Origin: an uncultured Aeromicrobium sp.
GTDB taxonomy: Bacteria; Actinomycetota; Actinomycetes; Propionibacteriales; Nocardioidaceae
DNA: 10,735 nt
NCBI RefSeq assembly: GCF_946221465.1
Contig: NZ_CAMJVP010000098.1
Coordinates: forward strand, 1-10,735
Reading direction: 5' to 3'
The position numbers were made by a program, and so were the translations under genes. This document shows, piece after piece, positions 1-7,067 of the stretch. Numbering within the stretch: the first letter of the stretch is position 1; every line of letters starts with the position of its first letter. Below the pieces are notes generated by a model, which was not told where the DNA came from, ran no database searches, and saw nothing but the letters and a program-made list of their open reading frames with translations.

Positions 1-255
1 GCTCTCGGGCTCGAAGAGGGTGCAGGACCCCCGCCCGAGGACGAGGTCGAGGCTCCGCCGGAGGAAGGCGACGAAACCGGCGACGAGCCGGCCGAGGCGC
101 AGACACCCGAGCAGCTGCTCGGGCGTGCCACCGACCTGTACAACCAGGCTCAGGAGGCACTGCAGCAGGGTGACCTCGCCACCTACCAACGGCGGATCAA
201 CGAGATGGCCGATGCCATCGAGCAGGCGCAGCAGCAGTTGGGTGAAGGCTCCTGA
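1..255 (+). CDS. UPF0182 family membrane protein, C-terminal end (partial)
   Basis: Frame 1 is open from the window edge to a TGA at 253-255 and encodes 84 residues. The first half is an acidic, Pro/Glu-rich low-complexity linker (residues about 5-35). It is followed by a charged helical tail rich in Gln, Ala and Leu (LYNQAQEALQQGDLATYQ is recognisable). This architecture, an acidic linker and then a short helix resembling a TPR or coiled coil, is what I know from the C-terminus of actinobacterial UPF0182 (COG1615) integral membrane proteins of about 950-1000 aa. The membrane part lies outside the window. The biochemical function of the family is unknown. The downstream methyltransferase starts inside the last codons of this gene, which suggests translational coupling. 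The family call is from memory of the tail and is not certain; that this frame is coding is well supported. Confidence 0.7.
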   Translation, partial: ALGLEEGAGPPPEDEVEAPPEEGDETGDEPAEAQTPEQLLGRATDLYNQAQEALQQGDLATYQRRINEMADAIEQAQQQLGEGS

Positions 256-811
256 TCCCATGTGGGTCGACGACGTCATGCGGGAGGTGCCGCGCGAGCG
301 GTTCCTCCCGCATGACGTCGCGTGGCAGGCCGACGTCGACGCACCCCTCGCGATCGGGTATGGAATGACCAACTCGCAGCCACGGACCGTCGCGGACATG
401 CTGAGACTGCTCGATCCCCGGCCCAGGGACCGGGTGCTCGACGTGGGCAGCGGCTCCGGCTGGACCACGGCGTTGCTCGCGCAGCGGGTCGGTGTCTACG
501 GTCTCGTCGTTGGTGTCGAGATCGTCCCCGAGCTCGTGCAGATGGGACGCGAGAACGTGACGACGGTGAACGCGCGCATCGAGCAAGCAGGTGACGAGCT
601 TGGGTGGCCGGCTGAGGCCCCCTACGACCGGATCCTGGTATCGGCGTCCGCGCGGCGGCTTCCGGAGGCCCTCGTCGATCAGCTGTCACCTGACGGGGGT
701 GTACTCGTGGTCCCCGTTGAATCGGTGATGACCCGCGTCGTCCGCCACGGCAACGAACGCACCATCACCCGGCACGGCCTGTACAACTTCGTGTCGCTTC
801 AGGAGTCCTGA
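242..811 (+). CDS. Protein-L-isoaspartate O-methyltransferase-like, SAM-dependent
   Basis: This is a 189-aa protein if the GTG at 242 is used, which overlaps the upstream gene by 14 bp. ATG 260 is an alternative giving 183 aa; neither has a strong Shine-Dalgarno. The N-terminus reads VMREVPRERFLP, the usual PCMT opening. Next comes a TNSQPRTVADML segment, equivalent to the family's ISQPYxVA substrate loop, then SAM motif I at residues 67-73 (DVGSGSG). The acidic motif II is VVGVEIVPELV, and APYDRILVSASA corresponds to the post-motif strand. The enzyme family methylates abnormal isoaspartyl residues in the cytosol to start their repair. The protein is shorter than canonical Pcm (about 210-220 aa) because the leading helix is reduced. 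Related families include release-factor-like and rRNA-adjacent methyltransferases, so the exact substrate is not proven. The 3' end overlaps the convergent marR-type gene by 13 bp. Confidence 0.85.
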   Translation: MKAPDPMWVDDVMREVPRERFLPHDVAWQADVDAPLAIGYGMTNSQPRTVADMLRLLDPRPRDRVLDVGSGSGWTTALLAQRVGVYGLVVGVEIVPELVQMGRENVTTVNARIEQAGDELGWPAEAPYDRILVSASARRLPEALVDQLSPDGGVLVVPVESVMTRVVRHGNERTITRHGLYNFVSLQES

Positions 812-1257
812 CCGCGCTCGAGCCGTTCGGCCTCACGGCGGACAGCGGCCGTACCGATGGCGAGGGCGGTGAGCTCTTCCATCGTGAGGCCGTCGATGAT
901 CTCGCGGCTCGTGTTGCGGACCATCGTCAGCATCTCGTGCAGAAACTGGTCGCCGCTCGGCGTCACCTCGATGATGCGCGCACGCCGGTCCGTCGGGGAG
1001 GGGCGCCGCGTGATGTAGCCGCGATCCTCCAGGCGGTGGAGCAGCCCGGACGTGGTAGCTGCGCTGACGTCGAGCCGCAGAGCGATGTCGTGCGCGGTGG
1101 GTTCGTGGAGCGCGCGGACGACGAAGAGCGTCTTGAGCTGCTGAGCCGGCATGTCGTCGCCGCTCAGTGCGCCGGTGTCGCGGCGGACGAGCATCATCGC
1201 GATGGCGAACTGGTCGTCCTCGAGTCGCGCGATCACCGCATCGCGTTCACTGCTCAT
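799..1257 (-). CDS. MarR-family transcriptional regulator
   Basis: A 152-aa protein. The start ATG (1255-1257) is chosen because GGGAGA precedes it by a few bases; longer in-frame versions would run into the divergent exporter gene. The winged helix is visible: helices at about residues 55-63 (HDIALRLDV) and 66-79 (ATTSGLLHRLEDRG), followed by the wing with the MarR-typical DRR at 90-92 and RIIEVTPSG. N- and C-terminal helices would form the dimer interface. MarR proteins usually repress a divergent efflux or detoxification gene and are released by small phenolic or cationic ligands. Here the divergent neighbour is an RND exporter, and a perfect palindrome lies between the two starts, so local control of that pump and autoregulation are inferred. 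The ligand cannot be read from the sequence. Confidence 0.93.
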   Translation of the reverse strand: MSSERDAVIARLEDDQFAIAMMLVRRDTGALSGDDMPAQQLKTLFVVRALHEPTAHDIALRLDVSAATTSGLLHRLEDRGYITRRPSPTDRRARIIEVTPSGDQFLHEMLTMVRNTSREIIDGLTMEELTALAIGTAAVRREAERLERGQDS

Positions 1258-1285
1258 TCGTCTCCCGTTGTTCCGCCCTGTCATA

Positions 1286-1302
1286 GTTAGCGTGACGCTA
1301 AC
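1286..1302. promoter_or_regulatory. Palindromic operator between marR-type and RND genes
   Basis: GTTAGCG-TGA-CGCTAAC is a perfect 7+7 inverted repeat with a 3-nt spacer. It sits in the 61-bp gap between two divergent starts, 17 nt upstream of the RND start codon and 29 nt upstream of the MarR start codon. A compact 15-20 bp dyad is the usual MarR-dimer site. Position and symmetry are seen; binding is inferred. Its place just ahead of the RND ribosome-binding site would let a bound repressor block both directions. Confidence 0.75.
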
Positions 1303-1318
1303 CATCCTAAGGAGTCCC

Positions 1319-4300
1319 GTGTCCGGTCTTGCCCGGTTCAGTCTGCGCAACCGTGCTTTCGTCGGTCTGTCCACCGTCATTGTCGCGATCTTCGGCTTCG
1401 TCTCCATGTCGAGCCTCAAACTCGAGCTCATCCCGTCGCTCGAACTGCCCGTCATGGCGGTCGTGACGACCGACCCGGGCTCGTCGCCGGAGGTCGTGGA
1501 CCAGCAGATCACCGACCCGGTGGAGTCGGCCGTGCGCGGCCTGGCGGGCGTCGCCTCGACGAGCGCGACCTCGAGCAGCGGCGTCTCGATGGTGCTCGTT
1601 GAGCTCGATTACGGTACCGATCTCGGGCAGACCCGCCAGGATCTGACCAACCGACTGTCCGGGCCGACCGTTGCCCTGCCCGATGACGTCGACCCCGAGG
1701 TGCTCGCCGGCAGCGTCGATGACTTCCCGGTCATCCAACTCGCCATCGCCGCAGATGCAGACCTCGCCGACGTCGCCGACCGTGTCGAGCAGGACGTCGT
1801 GCCGCTGCTGTCGAACCTTGACGGCGTGCGTGAGGTAACCCTCTCCGGTGCGCCGACGCAACGTGTCGAGATCAGCCCCGATGTGCCCGCCCTCGCCGCC
1901 GCGGGGCTCGACACCCAGGCGATCGCGGCGGCGCTGGAGAACAACGGCGCCCTCGTGCCTGCCGGGACCGTGGAGGAGGGGGAGCGCGCACTGACCGTGC
2001 AGGTCGGTACGTCGTTCACCGGAGTGGAGGATCTGACCGCGCTGCCGCTGGTCGGCGGCACACAACCGACCACCCTCGGGCAGGTCGCGGACGTCACCCT
2101 TGCTGAGGCGCCGGCCACGTCGATTTCCCGCACCGACGGTCGCGAGAGCATCGCTGTGGGCATCACCAAAACGCCGGACGGCAACACCGTCGACATCTCT
2201 CACGCCGTGCAGGACGTGTTCGGCCAGATCGAGGCCGCAGTGGGCGATGACGCGTCCGTGGATGTCGTGTTCGACCAGGCGCCCTTCATCGAGAAGTCGG
2301 TTGAGGACCTCACCGTCGAGGGCGCCCTCGGCCTGGTGTTCGCGATCATCGTGATCCTGGTCTTCCTGCTGTCGCTGCGCTCGACGCTGGTGACCGCGAT
2401 CTCGATTCCGCTGTCGCTGCTGCTGGCGTTCATCGGTCTCTACGTCGGTGGCTACTCCTTGAACATCCTGACGCTCGGCGCGCTCACCGTCGCGATCGGC
2501 CGCGTTGTCGACGACTCGATCGTCGTCATCGAGAACATCAAACGGCATCTGTCCTACGGCACGCCGAAGGTGCAGGCGATCATCATCGGCGTGAAGGAGG
2601 TCGCGGGAGCCATCACCTCCGCCACCTTGGCCACGGCCGCGGTGTTCCTGCCGATCGCGGTGGTCGGTGGCCAGGTGGGTGAGTTGTTCCGCCCGTTCGC
2701 GCTGACCGTCTCGCTCGCGCTGCTGGCCTCGCTCGTCGTCGCGCTGACCATCATCCCGGTCATCGCCGGCTGGCTTCTCAAGGCGCCGACGGGAGAGGTG
2801 GACGCCGAGCAGGTGCGTCGCGAGGCAGAGCGCAAGGAGCGTGAGGGGTTTCTCCAGCGGCTGTACGTCCCGCTGCTGCATCGCACGACGGCGCACCCGG
2901 CCATCACGCTCGTGGTGGCGGTGGCGATCCTGCTCGGGACGTTCGCTCTCGTTCCGCTGATGAAGACGAACTTCCTTGGCGACTCTGGGCAGAACACCGT
3001 CGCGGTCACGCAGGAGTTGGAGCCGGGCGCGTCATTGGCCCGCCAGGACGAGGCGGCCACGAGGGTCGAGGAAGCGTTGCGGGAGGTCGACGGTGTCGAG
3101 ACCGTGCAGACGACGATCGGCCAGGGTGAAGGCATCGCTGCCCTGGCCGGGTCGAGCGACGCATCGTTCTCTGTGACGACCGACCCGGAGGCCGATCAGG
3201 CCGCGCTGCAGGACGACATTCGGTCGGCGATCGACGGCCTGGAGGACGTCGGCAGGGTGACGCTCGATGTGACCGGTGGCTTGGCCTCCAGTATCGATGT
3301 CGTCGTCACGGCGGACGATCCCGAGGCGCTCGACGAGGCGGCTCAGCAGGTCCTCGAGGCCGTCGAGAGCATTGATGGTGCACAGGACGTCACGTCGAAC
3401 GCGTCGGGGGAGCAACCGATCGTCTCGGTGAGGCTCGATCCGCAGGCGGCCGCTGCGGCGGGTCTGGACGAGGCGTCGCTGGCTGGCATCGTGGCGAGCG
3501 TGCTGCAGCCGGTTCCGGTCGCGCAGCTGGTGCTGGACGGTGAGCCTCGCGATGCGGTGCTGGCGACGGGCCAGGTGCCGCAGGATGTGGACGCGTTGCG
3601 GCAGACCCCGTTGGCGGCGGGGGTGACGCTCGGTCAGGTCGCGACGGTGGAGGAGTTGCAGGTTCCCACCACGGTGACACGCCTCGACGGTGATCGGTCG
3701 GTGACCGTGTCGACGACACCGGAGAGCGACGACCTCGGCTCGGTGACCACGGCGCTGCAGGCGGCGATCGACGACCTCGATCTGCCGGATGGTGCTGAGG
3801 CGTCCATCGGCGGTGTCGCTGCTGATCAGGACGAGGCGTTCGCGCAGCTGGGCCTCGCGCTGATGCTGGCAGTGCTGATCGTGTATCTCATCATGGTCGG
3901 CACGTTCCGCAGTCTGATCCAGCCGTTGATCCTGCTCGTGTCGGTGCCGTTCGCGGCGACCGGTTCGATCGGTCTGCTCGTGGCCACCGGCATCCCGCTG
4001 GGCGTGCCGTCGCTGATCGGCATGCTCATGCTGATCGGCATCGTCGTGACGAACGCGATCGTGCTGATCGATTTGGTCAATCAGTATCGGGAGCAGGGGC
4101 TGTCGCCGACCGAAGCTGTGGAGGAGGGCGCCCGGCACCGTCTGCGTCCGATCCTCATGACGTCACTCGCGACGATCGGGGCGCTGACGCCGATGGCGTT
4201 CGGCATCACCGGTGGTAGCGCGTTCATCTCGCAGCCGCTGGCGATTGTCGTGATCGGTGGACTCATCACCTCGACGCTGCTGACGCTGATCCTGGTCCCG

Positions 4301-4378
4301 GTCCTGTATCTGCTGGTGGAGAAGGTGCGGGGCCGGATGGGGCGGCGTCAGAGCGGATCGGTGACGTCGGCGACCTGA
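1319..4378 (+). CDS. RND-superfamily efflux transporter (AcrB/SwrC-like, HAE1 type)
   Basis: GTG 1319 is preceded by AAGGAG at 1309-1314 with normal spacing; a longer open frame reaches back through the operator and MarR gene and is rejected. The product is 1019 aa, normal for ACR_tran proteins. It has the duplicated RND fold: TM1 near 13-31, a large extracytoplasmic porter region to about 330, TM2-6 at about 333-475, TM7 near 527-547, a second porter region to about 840, and TM8-12 at about 842-1002. Proton-relay Asp398-Asp399 lie in GRVVDDSIVVIEN (TM4), matching AcrB D407/D408. The TM10 motif reads GIVVTNAIVLID, with Thr911 where AcrB has Lys940. RHRLRPILMTS is the conserved repeat-two signature. 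The nearest known relatives are probably Gram-positive SwrC/YerP-type pumps, which export surfactants or drugs by proton antiport; the substrate here is unknown. No membrane-fusion partner or outer-membrane factor is in the window. It is probably repressed by the divergent MarR. Confidence 0.93.
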   Translation: MSGLARFSLRNRAFVGLSTVIVAIFGFVSMSSLKLELIPSLELPVMAVVTTDPGSSPEVVDQQITDPVESAVRGLAGVASTSATSSSGVSMVLVELDYGTDLGQTRQDLTNRLSGPTVALPDDVDPEVLAGSVDDFPVIQLAIAADADLADVADRVEQDVVPLLSNLDGVREVTLSGAPTQRVEISPDVPALAAAGLDTQAIAAALENNGALVPAGTVEEGERALTVQVGTSFTGVEDLTALPLVGGTQPTTLGQVADVTLAEAPATSISRTDGRESIAVGITKTPDGNTVDISHAVQDVFGQIEAAVGDDASVDVVFDQAPFIEKSVEDLTVEGALGLVFAIIVILVFLLSLRSTLVTAISIPLSLLLAFIGLYVGGYSLNILTLGALTVAIGRVVDDSIVVIENIKRHLSYGTPKVQAIIIGVKEVAGAITSATLATAAVFLPIAVVGGQVGELFRPFALTVSLALLASLVVALTIIPVIAGWLLKAPTGEVDAEQVRREAERKEREGFLQRLYVPLLHRTTAHPAITLVVAVAILLGTFALVPLMKTNFLGDSGQNTVAVTQELEPGASLARQDEAATRVEEALREVDGVETVQTTIGQGEGIAALAGSSDASFSVTTDPEADQAALQDDIRSAIDGLEDVGRVTLDVTGGLASSIDVVVTADDPEALDEAAQQVLEAVESIDGAQDVTSNASGEQPIVSVRLDPQAAAAAGLDEASLAGIVASVLQPVPVAQLVLDGEPRDAVLATGQVPQDVDALRQTPLAAGVTLGQVATVEELQVPTTVTRLDGDRSVTVSTTPESDDLGSVTTALQAAIDDLDLPDGAEASIGGVAADQDEAFAQLGLALMLAVLIVYLIMVGTFRSLIQPLILLVSVPFAATGSIGLLVATGIPLGVPSLIGMLMLIGIVVTNAIVLIDLVNQYREQGLSPTEAVEEGARHRLRPILMTSLATIGALTPMAFGITGGSAFISQPLAIVVIGGLITSTLLTLILVPVLYLLVEKVRGRMGRRQSGSVTSAT

Positions 4379-4815
4379 GCGTCGAGGGCGGCGATGAGGT
4401 CGTCGCCGTCGACGGTCGCCGCGACCCCGTGGGCGCCGGCTCCGATGGAGACCGGACCGGCGCCCACGATGCGGTTGTCCGCGATGACTGGCCAAGGGTG
4501 TGTGGAGCCGAACGGAGTGATGGTGCCGCGTTCGTAACCGGTGACGTCTTTCGCGACGTCCTTGTCCGGCATCGACAGGCGTGAGACGCCGAGCAGGGCG
4601 CGGAGCTTGGGCCAGCTGATACCGCGATCGCCGGGCACGAGGACGAACAGGTAGTCGTCCTCCGCACGGCGAACCACGAGCGATTTGAGCAGCTTCGCCG
4701 GCTCGATCCCGCGGGCCGCAGCGGCCTCCTCGAGCGAGGACACCGGCCCGTGCCGCGTCACCGCAAACGAGATCCCCGCCGCCTCCAACGCCGCAACCGC
4801 CCGTTCCTCACCCAT
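4348..4815 (-). CDS. YbaK/EbsC-family aminoacyl-tRNA deacylase
   Basis: A 155-aa protein starting at ATG 4813-4815; no clear Shine-Dalgarno precedes it. An upstream in-frame start at 4902 would translate 29 residues from within a dispersed repeat and is rejected. The YbaK/ProX editing fold is recognisable: AKLLKSLVVRR with Lys44 in the position of the catalytic lysine of the family, the central strand DYLFVLVPGDRGI, the YERGTITPFG motif at 94-103 (the family's GG-x-SPFG loop), and a C-terminal GAGAHGVAATVDGDDLI segment. Family members hydrolyse mischarged tRNA in trans, for example Cys- or Ala-tRNA-Pro, in the cytosol. Which amino acid is cleared here cannot be read from sequence. The 3' end overlaps the RND gene by 31 bp in convergent orientation, leaving no room for a conventional terminator between them. 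Confidence 0.88.
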   Translation of the reverse strand: MGEERAVAALEAAGISFAVTRHGPVSSLEEAAAARGIEPAKLLKSLVVRRAEDDYLFVLVPGDRGISWPKLRALLGVSRLSMPDKDVAKDVTGYERGTITPFGSTHPWPVIADNRIVGAGPVSIGAGAHGVAATVDGDDLIAALDAQVADVTDPL

Positions 4816-4830
4816 GCCAGGAGAGTAGTA

Positions 4831-4924
4831 GGTGGTCGAGTAGCCGCGAGCGAGCAACGGAGCCGTGGCAATGAGGGCGTAGCCGCCACGGAGCGAGACC
4901 ACGTGACGCGGCCCGGCCTACTCG
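4831..4924. repeat. Dispersed inverted repeat, copy 1
   Basis: The stretch between the YbaK and HNH genes is built of nested inverted repeats. GTGGTC (4832-4837) pairs with GACCAC (4897-4902). CCGTGGC (4863-4869) pairs perfectly with GCCACGG (4885-4891). CGAGTAG (4837-4843) has its complement CTACTCG at 4918-4924, inside the last codons of the HNH gene. The minus strand of 4911-4924 reads CGAGTAGGCCGGGC, sharing the CGAGTAGGCCGG core with the other two copies in this window. It lies downstream of the HNH gene and upstream of the YbaK gene on the same strand, so it could act as a transcript 3' structure. I recall similar GGTGGTCGAGTAG / TATCGAGACCACC elements in other actinobacteria but cannot name a family. 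Confidence 0.75.
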
Positions 4925-6072
4925 CGCAGCGTGGTGGCGCGGATTCTCCATACCCATCTGCCGCCGAGCCGGATGGGCTCCGCGTGCTTGAAGGTCTTGA
5001 GCTTGTGGTGGTGCCGGCACAAGGCCCACAGGTTGTCGCCGTTGGTCGCGCCGTCCGGTAGTGGTTCTCGGTGGTCGAGGTCGCAGTTCTGCGCTTTCTT
5101 GGTGCAACCCGGATACCTGCACGTCCCGTCTCTGAAGCGGATCGCGTTCCGTAAGTGGTCCGGTGGATATCGGCCTTCGTAGGTGGTGGCGAGGATGTTG
5201 TCGTTCTCGTCCACGAGGAGCCGGTACCAGAACGGGTTCCCACTCTCGGCGAGCGTGCGAAGCACGTTCGCGGGAATGATCCAGTCGCGGTCGGCGCTGA
5301 CCGCCGGCTGACCGTCGATTCCAGCCAGCGTGGACGCGGGAACCATGACCCCGATCGCCAGGTTCGGCGTCCGGGCCGGCTCGTTGTGGGGGTCGATGTG
5401 GTCGAGGGCGTCGACGAACAAGTCTGCTCGCCGTTGGGCGATGGTCCGCTCGTCCTCGGTGACGGCTTTGGCGGCGTGGTCGAGTCGCTGGTCAATTCCT
5501 GCCAGGACGTAGGACGGGAGGTTCTCCGCGTTCAGGTCGCCCGTCCCGTCGTCATGGTGATGAATCGTCACGGAGCGTTCGGCGACGATGTCTTCGTAGC
5601 GCTTCTCGACCTCGTCCGGTTCGACCCGGGCGATGAACCGTTTGACCCACTGGCGCAGCTCGCCGGTCGTGTGGGTGGCCGCGTAGTCGACGGCACGACA
5701 GTCAAGCCGTTCGATAGAACGGGCCTTGGTGAGTTTCCAGGCGCCGCTGGCGATGATCGACACCCGCGCGGCGTCGAGCACACCATCACCGAAGGCCGCC
5801 CACACGTTCGGCAGCTCGTCCCGTGCCGTCTCGGCCTCATGCAGCCGGGCGGTGACTTGATGTTCACTCCACCCGTTTGCCTGCGCCACCACCGACCTTG
5901 CAGCAGCAACCGCGAGTTCACGCTGCTGCGGCTCGATCTCCCGCTCGATCCGGGCAGTCTCGGCGTCCAGATACTCAAGGGTCGCGGCCCAGCGACGGTA
6001 CTCCGCACGAGCGTTCTCACGCCGCAACTCGGCCACGAAGCCGACCCGCGCGTCAGAGCTGCTCTCGATCAT
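4918..6072 (-). CDS. DUF222 / HNH endonuclease family protein (13E12-like)
   Basis: A 384-aa protein starting at ATG 6070-6072. Residues about 1-270 form the helical, charged DUF222 region; the first 90 residues contain Glu/Arg-rich helices likely to be coiled coil. The C-terminal HNH nuclease occupies about 310-360. CRYPGC (Cys318, Cys323) and CRHHH (Cys352) are probable zinc ligands, Asp333-His334 in CDLDHREPL is the ββα-metal catalytic start, and TNGDNL (Asn344-Asn347) is followed by LCRHHHKLKT. This is the intact architecture of the actinobacterial DUF222-HNH multicopy family that includes mycobacterial REP13E12 proteins. Its biological role is not established, and it should cut DNA in a metal-dependent way. 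No upstream Shine-Dalgarno is seen, while a TANNNT box lies 6 nt before the ATG, suggesting a leaderless mRNA. The gene lies between two copies of a dispersed repeat, and its TAG stop falls within repeat sequence. Confidence 0.93.
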   Translation of the reverse strand: MIESSSDARVGFVAELRRENARAEYRRWAATLEYLDAETARIEREIEPQQRELAVAAARSVVAQANGWSEHQVTARLHEAETARDELPNVWAAFGDGVLDAARVSIIASGAWKLTKARSIERLDCRAVDYAATHTTGELRQWVKRFIARVEPDEVEKRYEDIVAERSVTIHHHDDGTGDLNAENLPSYVLAGIDQRLDHAAKAVTEDERTIAQRRADLFVDALDHIDPHNEPARTPNLAIGVMVPASTLAGIDGQPAVSADRDWIIPANVLRTLAESGNPFWYRLLVDENDNILATTYEGRYPPDHLRNAIRFRDGTCRYPGCTKKAQNCDLDHREPLPDGATNGDNLWALCRHHHKLKTFKHAEPIRLGGRWVWRIRATTLRE

Positions 6073-6078
6073 GTTTCT

Positions 6079-6084
6079 AACCTA
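6079..6084 (-). promoter_or_regulatory. Candidate leaderless -10 box of the HNH gene
   Basis: On the minus strand TAGGTT is followed by AGAAAC and then the ATG at 6072. A TANNNT box ending 6 nt before the start codon, with no ribosome-binding site, is the arrangement of leaderless actinobacterial transcripts. No convincing -35 hexamer is seen. This is inferred from spacing only. Confidence 0.4.
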
Positions 6085-6128
6085 GAGAAGGCCACCGACA
6101 CTTCCGTGACCCTGTTCACAACCCCATA

Positions 6129-6174
6129 GGTGGTCGAGTAGGCCGGAGCTCTGCGGAGGCCGTATCGAGACCAC
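6129..6174. repeat. Dispersed inverted repeat, copy 2 (most complete hairpin)
   Basis: It begins GGTGGTCGAGTAGGCC and ends GGCCGTATCGAGACCAC. GTGGTC (6130-6135) pairs with GACCAC (6169-6174), GGCC (6141-6144) with GGCC (6158-6161), and the TCGA words between them pair with a two-base offset, giving one imperfect stem-loop of about 45 nt. CGAGTAGGCCGGAGC (6135-6149) recurs exactly at 7070-7084. This copy lies between two divergent genes, upstream of both, so it is not a terminator for either gene in its current setting. Confidence 0.8.
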
Positions 6175-6190
6175 ATCAACCGAGCGGATT

Positions 6191-6220
6191 CTGAAACCTG
6201 ACACCGCCCGCCGTTATCGT
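6191..6220 (+). promoter_or_regulatory. Candidate leaderless promoter of the alpha/beta hydrolase
   Basis: CTGAAA (6191-6196, 4 of 6 to TTGACA) is followed after 18 nt by TATCGT (6215-6220, TANNNT). Seven nucleotides later comes the GTG start at 6228, which would be the first transcribed base. No Shine-Dalgarno is present, which fits a leaderless mRNA. Confidence 0.5.
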
Positions 6221-6227
6221 CGCTCAC

Positions 6228-7064
6228 GTGACTCCTACCCTCACCAGACAGAGCGCGTGGAACGGCCGCACCGTCGCTTGGGACTGCTTTGGCGATGGCC
6301 CACCGCTGGTGCTCCTGCATGGCACGCCCTGGTCGTCGGCGCTGTGGCGTCCCATCGCCGAGGCCCTCTCCAGCCGGTTCACCGTGTACCTGGGGGACAT
6401 GCCGGGCTACGGCGCGTCGTCCAAGCATCCTGACCATGCGGTCGATCTCGGCGTCCAGGCCGAGTTGTTCGCCCACCTGCTCGGAGAGTGGGGGCTGGAA
6501 CGACCGCACGTCGTCGCGCATGACTTCGGGGGAGTGGTGTCCCTCCGCGCCCGCCTGCTGCACGGCGCGCGGTACGCGTCGCTGTGCCTGGTCGACGTCG
6601 TGGCGCTGAGCCCGTGGGGCTCGCCGTTCTTCACTCTGGTCAAGGAGAATGCCGACGTCTTCGCCCAGGTTCCGCCGTCGGTGCATCGCGGGGCTGTCGA
6701 GGCGTACATCGGCGGGGCGAGCTACCGGGGGTTGCGGGACGACGATCTGGCGATGCTGGTCGATCCGTGGACCGGCGACGAGGGGCAGCCAGCGCTCTAC
6801 CGGCAGATGGCGCAGGCGGACGAACGGTTCACGGACGAGGTCGAACCCCTGTACGGAAGCATCGACGAGCCGACGCACATCGTGTGGGGCACCGAGGATG
6901 CTTGGCTCTCCGTGGACCAGGCGCACCGGCTCCACGAGCTGATTCCGCACTCGACACTCACCCTCGTGAAGGACGCGGGCCACCTGATCCAGCTCGACGC
7001 TCCCGCGCAGCTCACGGCTGAGCTCACTCGCTGGCTCGAGGTCCAGCGAGCCGCGACGACGTAG
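6228..7064 (+). CDS. Alpha/beta-fold hydrolase with Asp nucleophile (epoxide hydrolase / dehalogenase-like)
   Basis: A 278-aa protein from GTG 6228. The oxyanion segment HGTP is at 31-34, and DMPGYGASS at 57-65 is the conserved loop before the cap. The nucleophile elbow is HDFGG with Asp99. After a cap domain (about 125-200), the acid is probably Asp224 in WGTEDAW and the base is His252 in DAGHLIQLDAP. An Asp nucleophile places it with epoxide hydrolases and haloalkane or haloacid dehalogenases, not serine esterases. The two classical haloalkane-dehalogenase halide ligands are absent (Thr33 where HGNP has Asn, Phe100 where HDW has Trp). That favours an epoxide hydrolase-like or other activity. 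The substrate is unknown. It has no signal peptide and is probably cytosolic. It is monocistronic, with a leaderless-type start, and converges on the TetR gene across a repeat. Confidence 0.9.
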   Translation: MTPTLTRQSAWNGRTVAWDCFGDGPPLVLLHGTPWSSALWRPIAEALSSRFTVYLGDMPGYGASSKHPDHAVDLGVQAELFAHLLGEWGLERPHVVAHDFGGVVSLRARLLHGARYASLCLVDVVALSPWGSPFFTLVKENADVFAQVPPSVHRGAVEAYIGGASYRGLRDDDLAMLVDPWTGDEGQPALYRQMAQADERFTDEVEPLYGSIDEPTHIVWGTEDAWLSVDQAHRLHELIPHSTLTLVKDAGHLIQLDAPAQLTAELTRWLEVQRAATT

Positions 7065-7067
7065 GCA

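Noticed and set aside
20..241. N-terminal extension of the methyltransferase to ATG 20
   Set aside because: It is Arg/Ser/Pro-rich shadow of the UPF0182 tail read in another frame; the PCMT fold begins after 242-260.
1151..1318. Upstream extension of the RND protein to ATG 1151
   Set aside because: It would overlap the MarR gene and operator. GTG 1319 has AAGGAG at good spacing and gives the normal RND N-terminus.
1307..2896. Long minus-strand open frame (529 codons) opposite the RND gene, and a similar one at 3032-4138
   Set aside because: Composition is Arg/Asp/His/Gln-rich and without domains, typical of GC-rich antisense shadows. The plus strand encodes a well-conserved RND protein throughout.
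4816..4902. N-terminal extension of the YbaK-type protein (start at 4902)
   Set aside because: The extra 29 residues would be translated from the dispersed repeat. ATG 4815 fits the family's N-terminus.
5155..6129. 324-codon plus-strand open frame opposite the HNH gene
   Set aside because: Shadow of the DUF222-HNH gene; no motif, no ribosome-binding site, and the minus-strand protein has intact catalytic residues.
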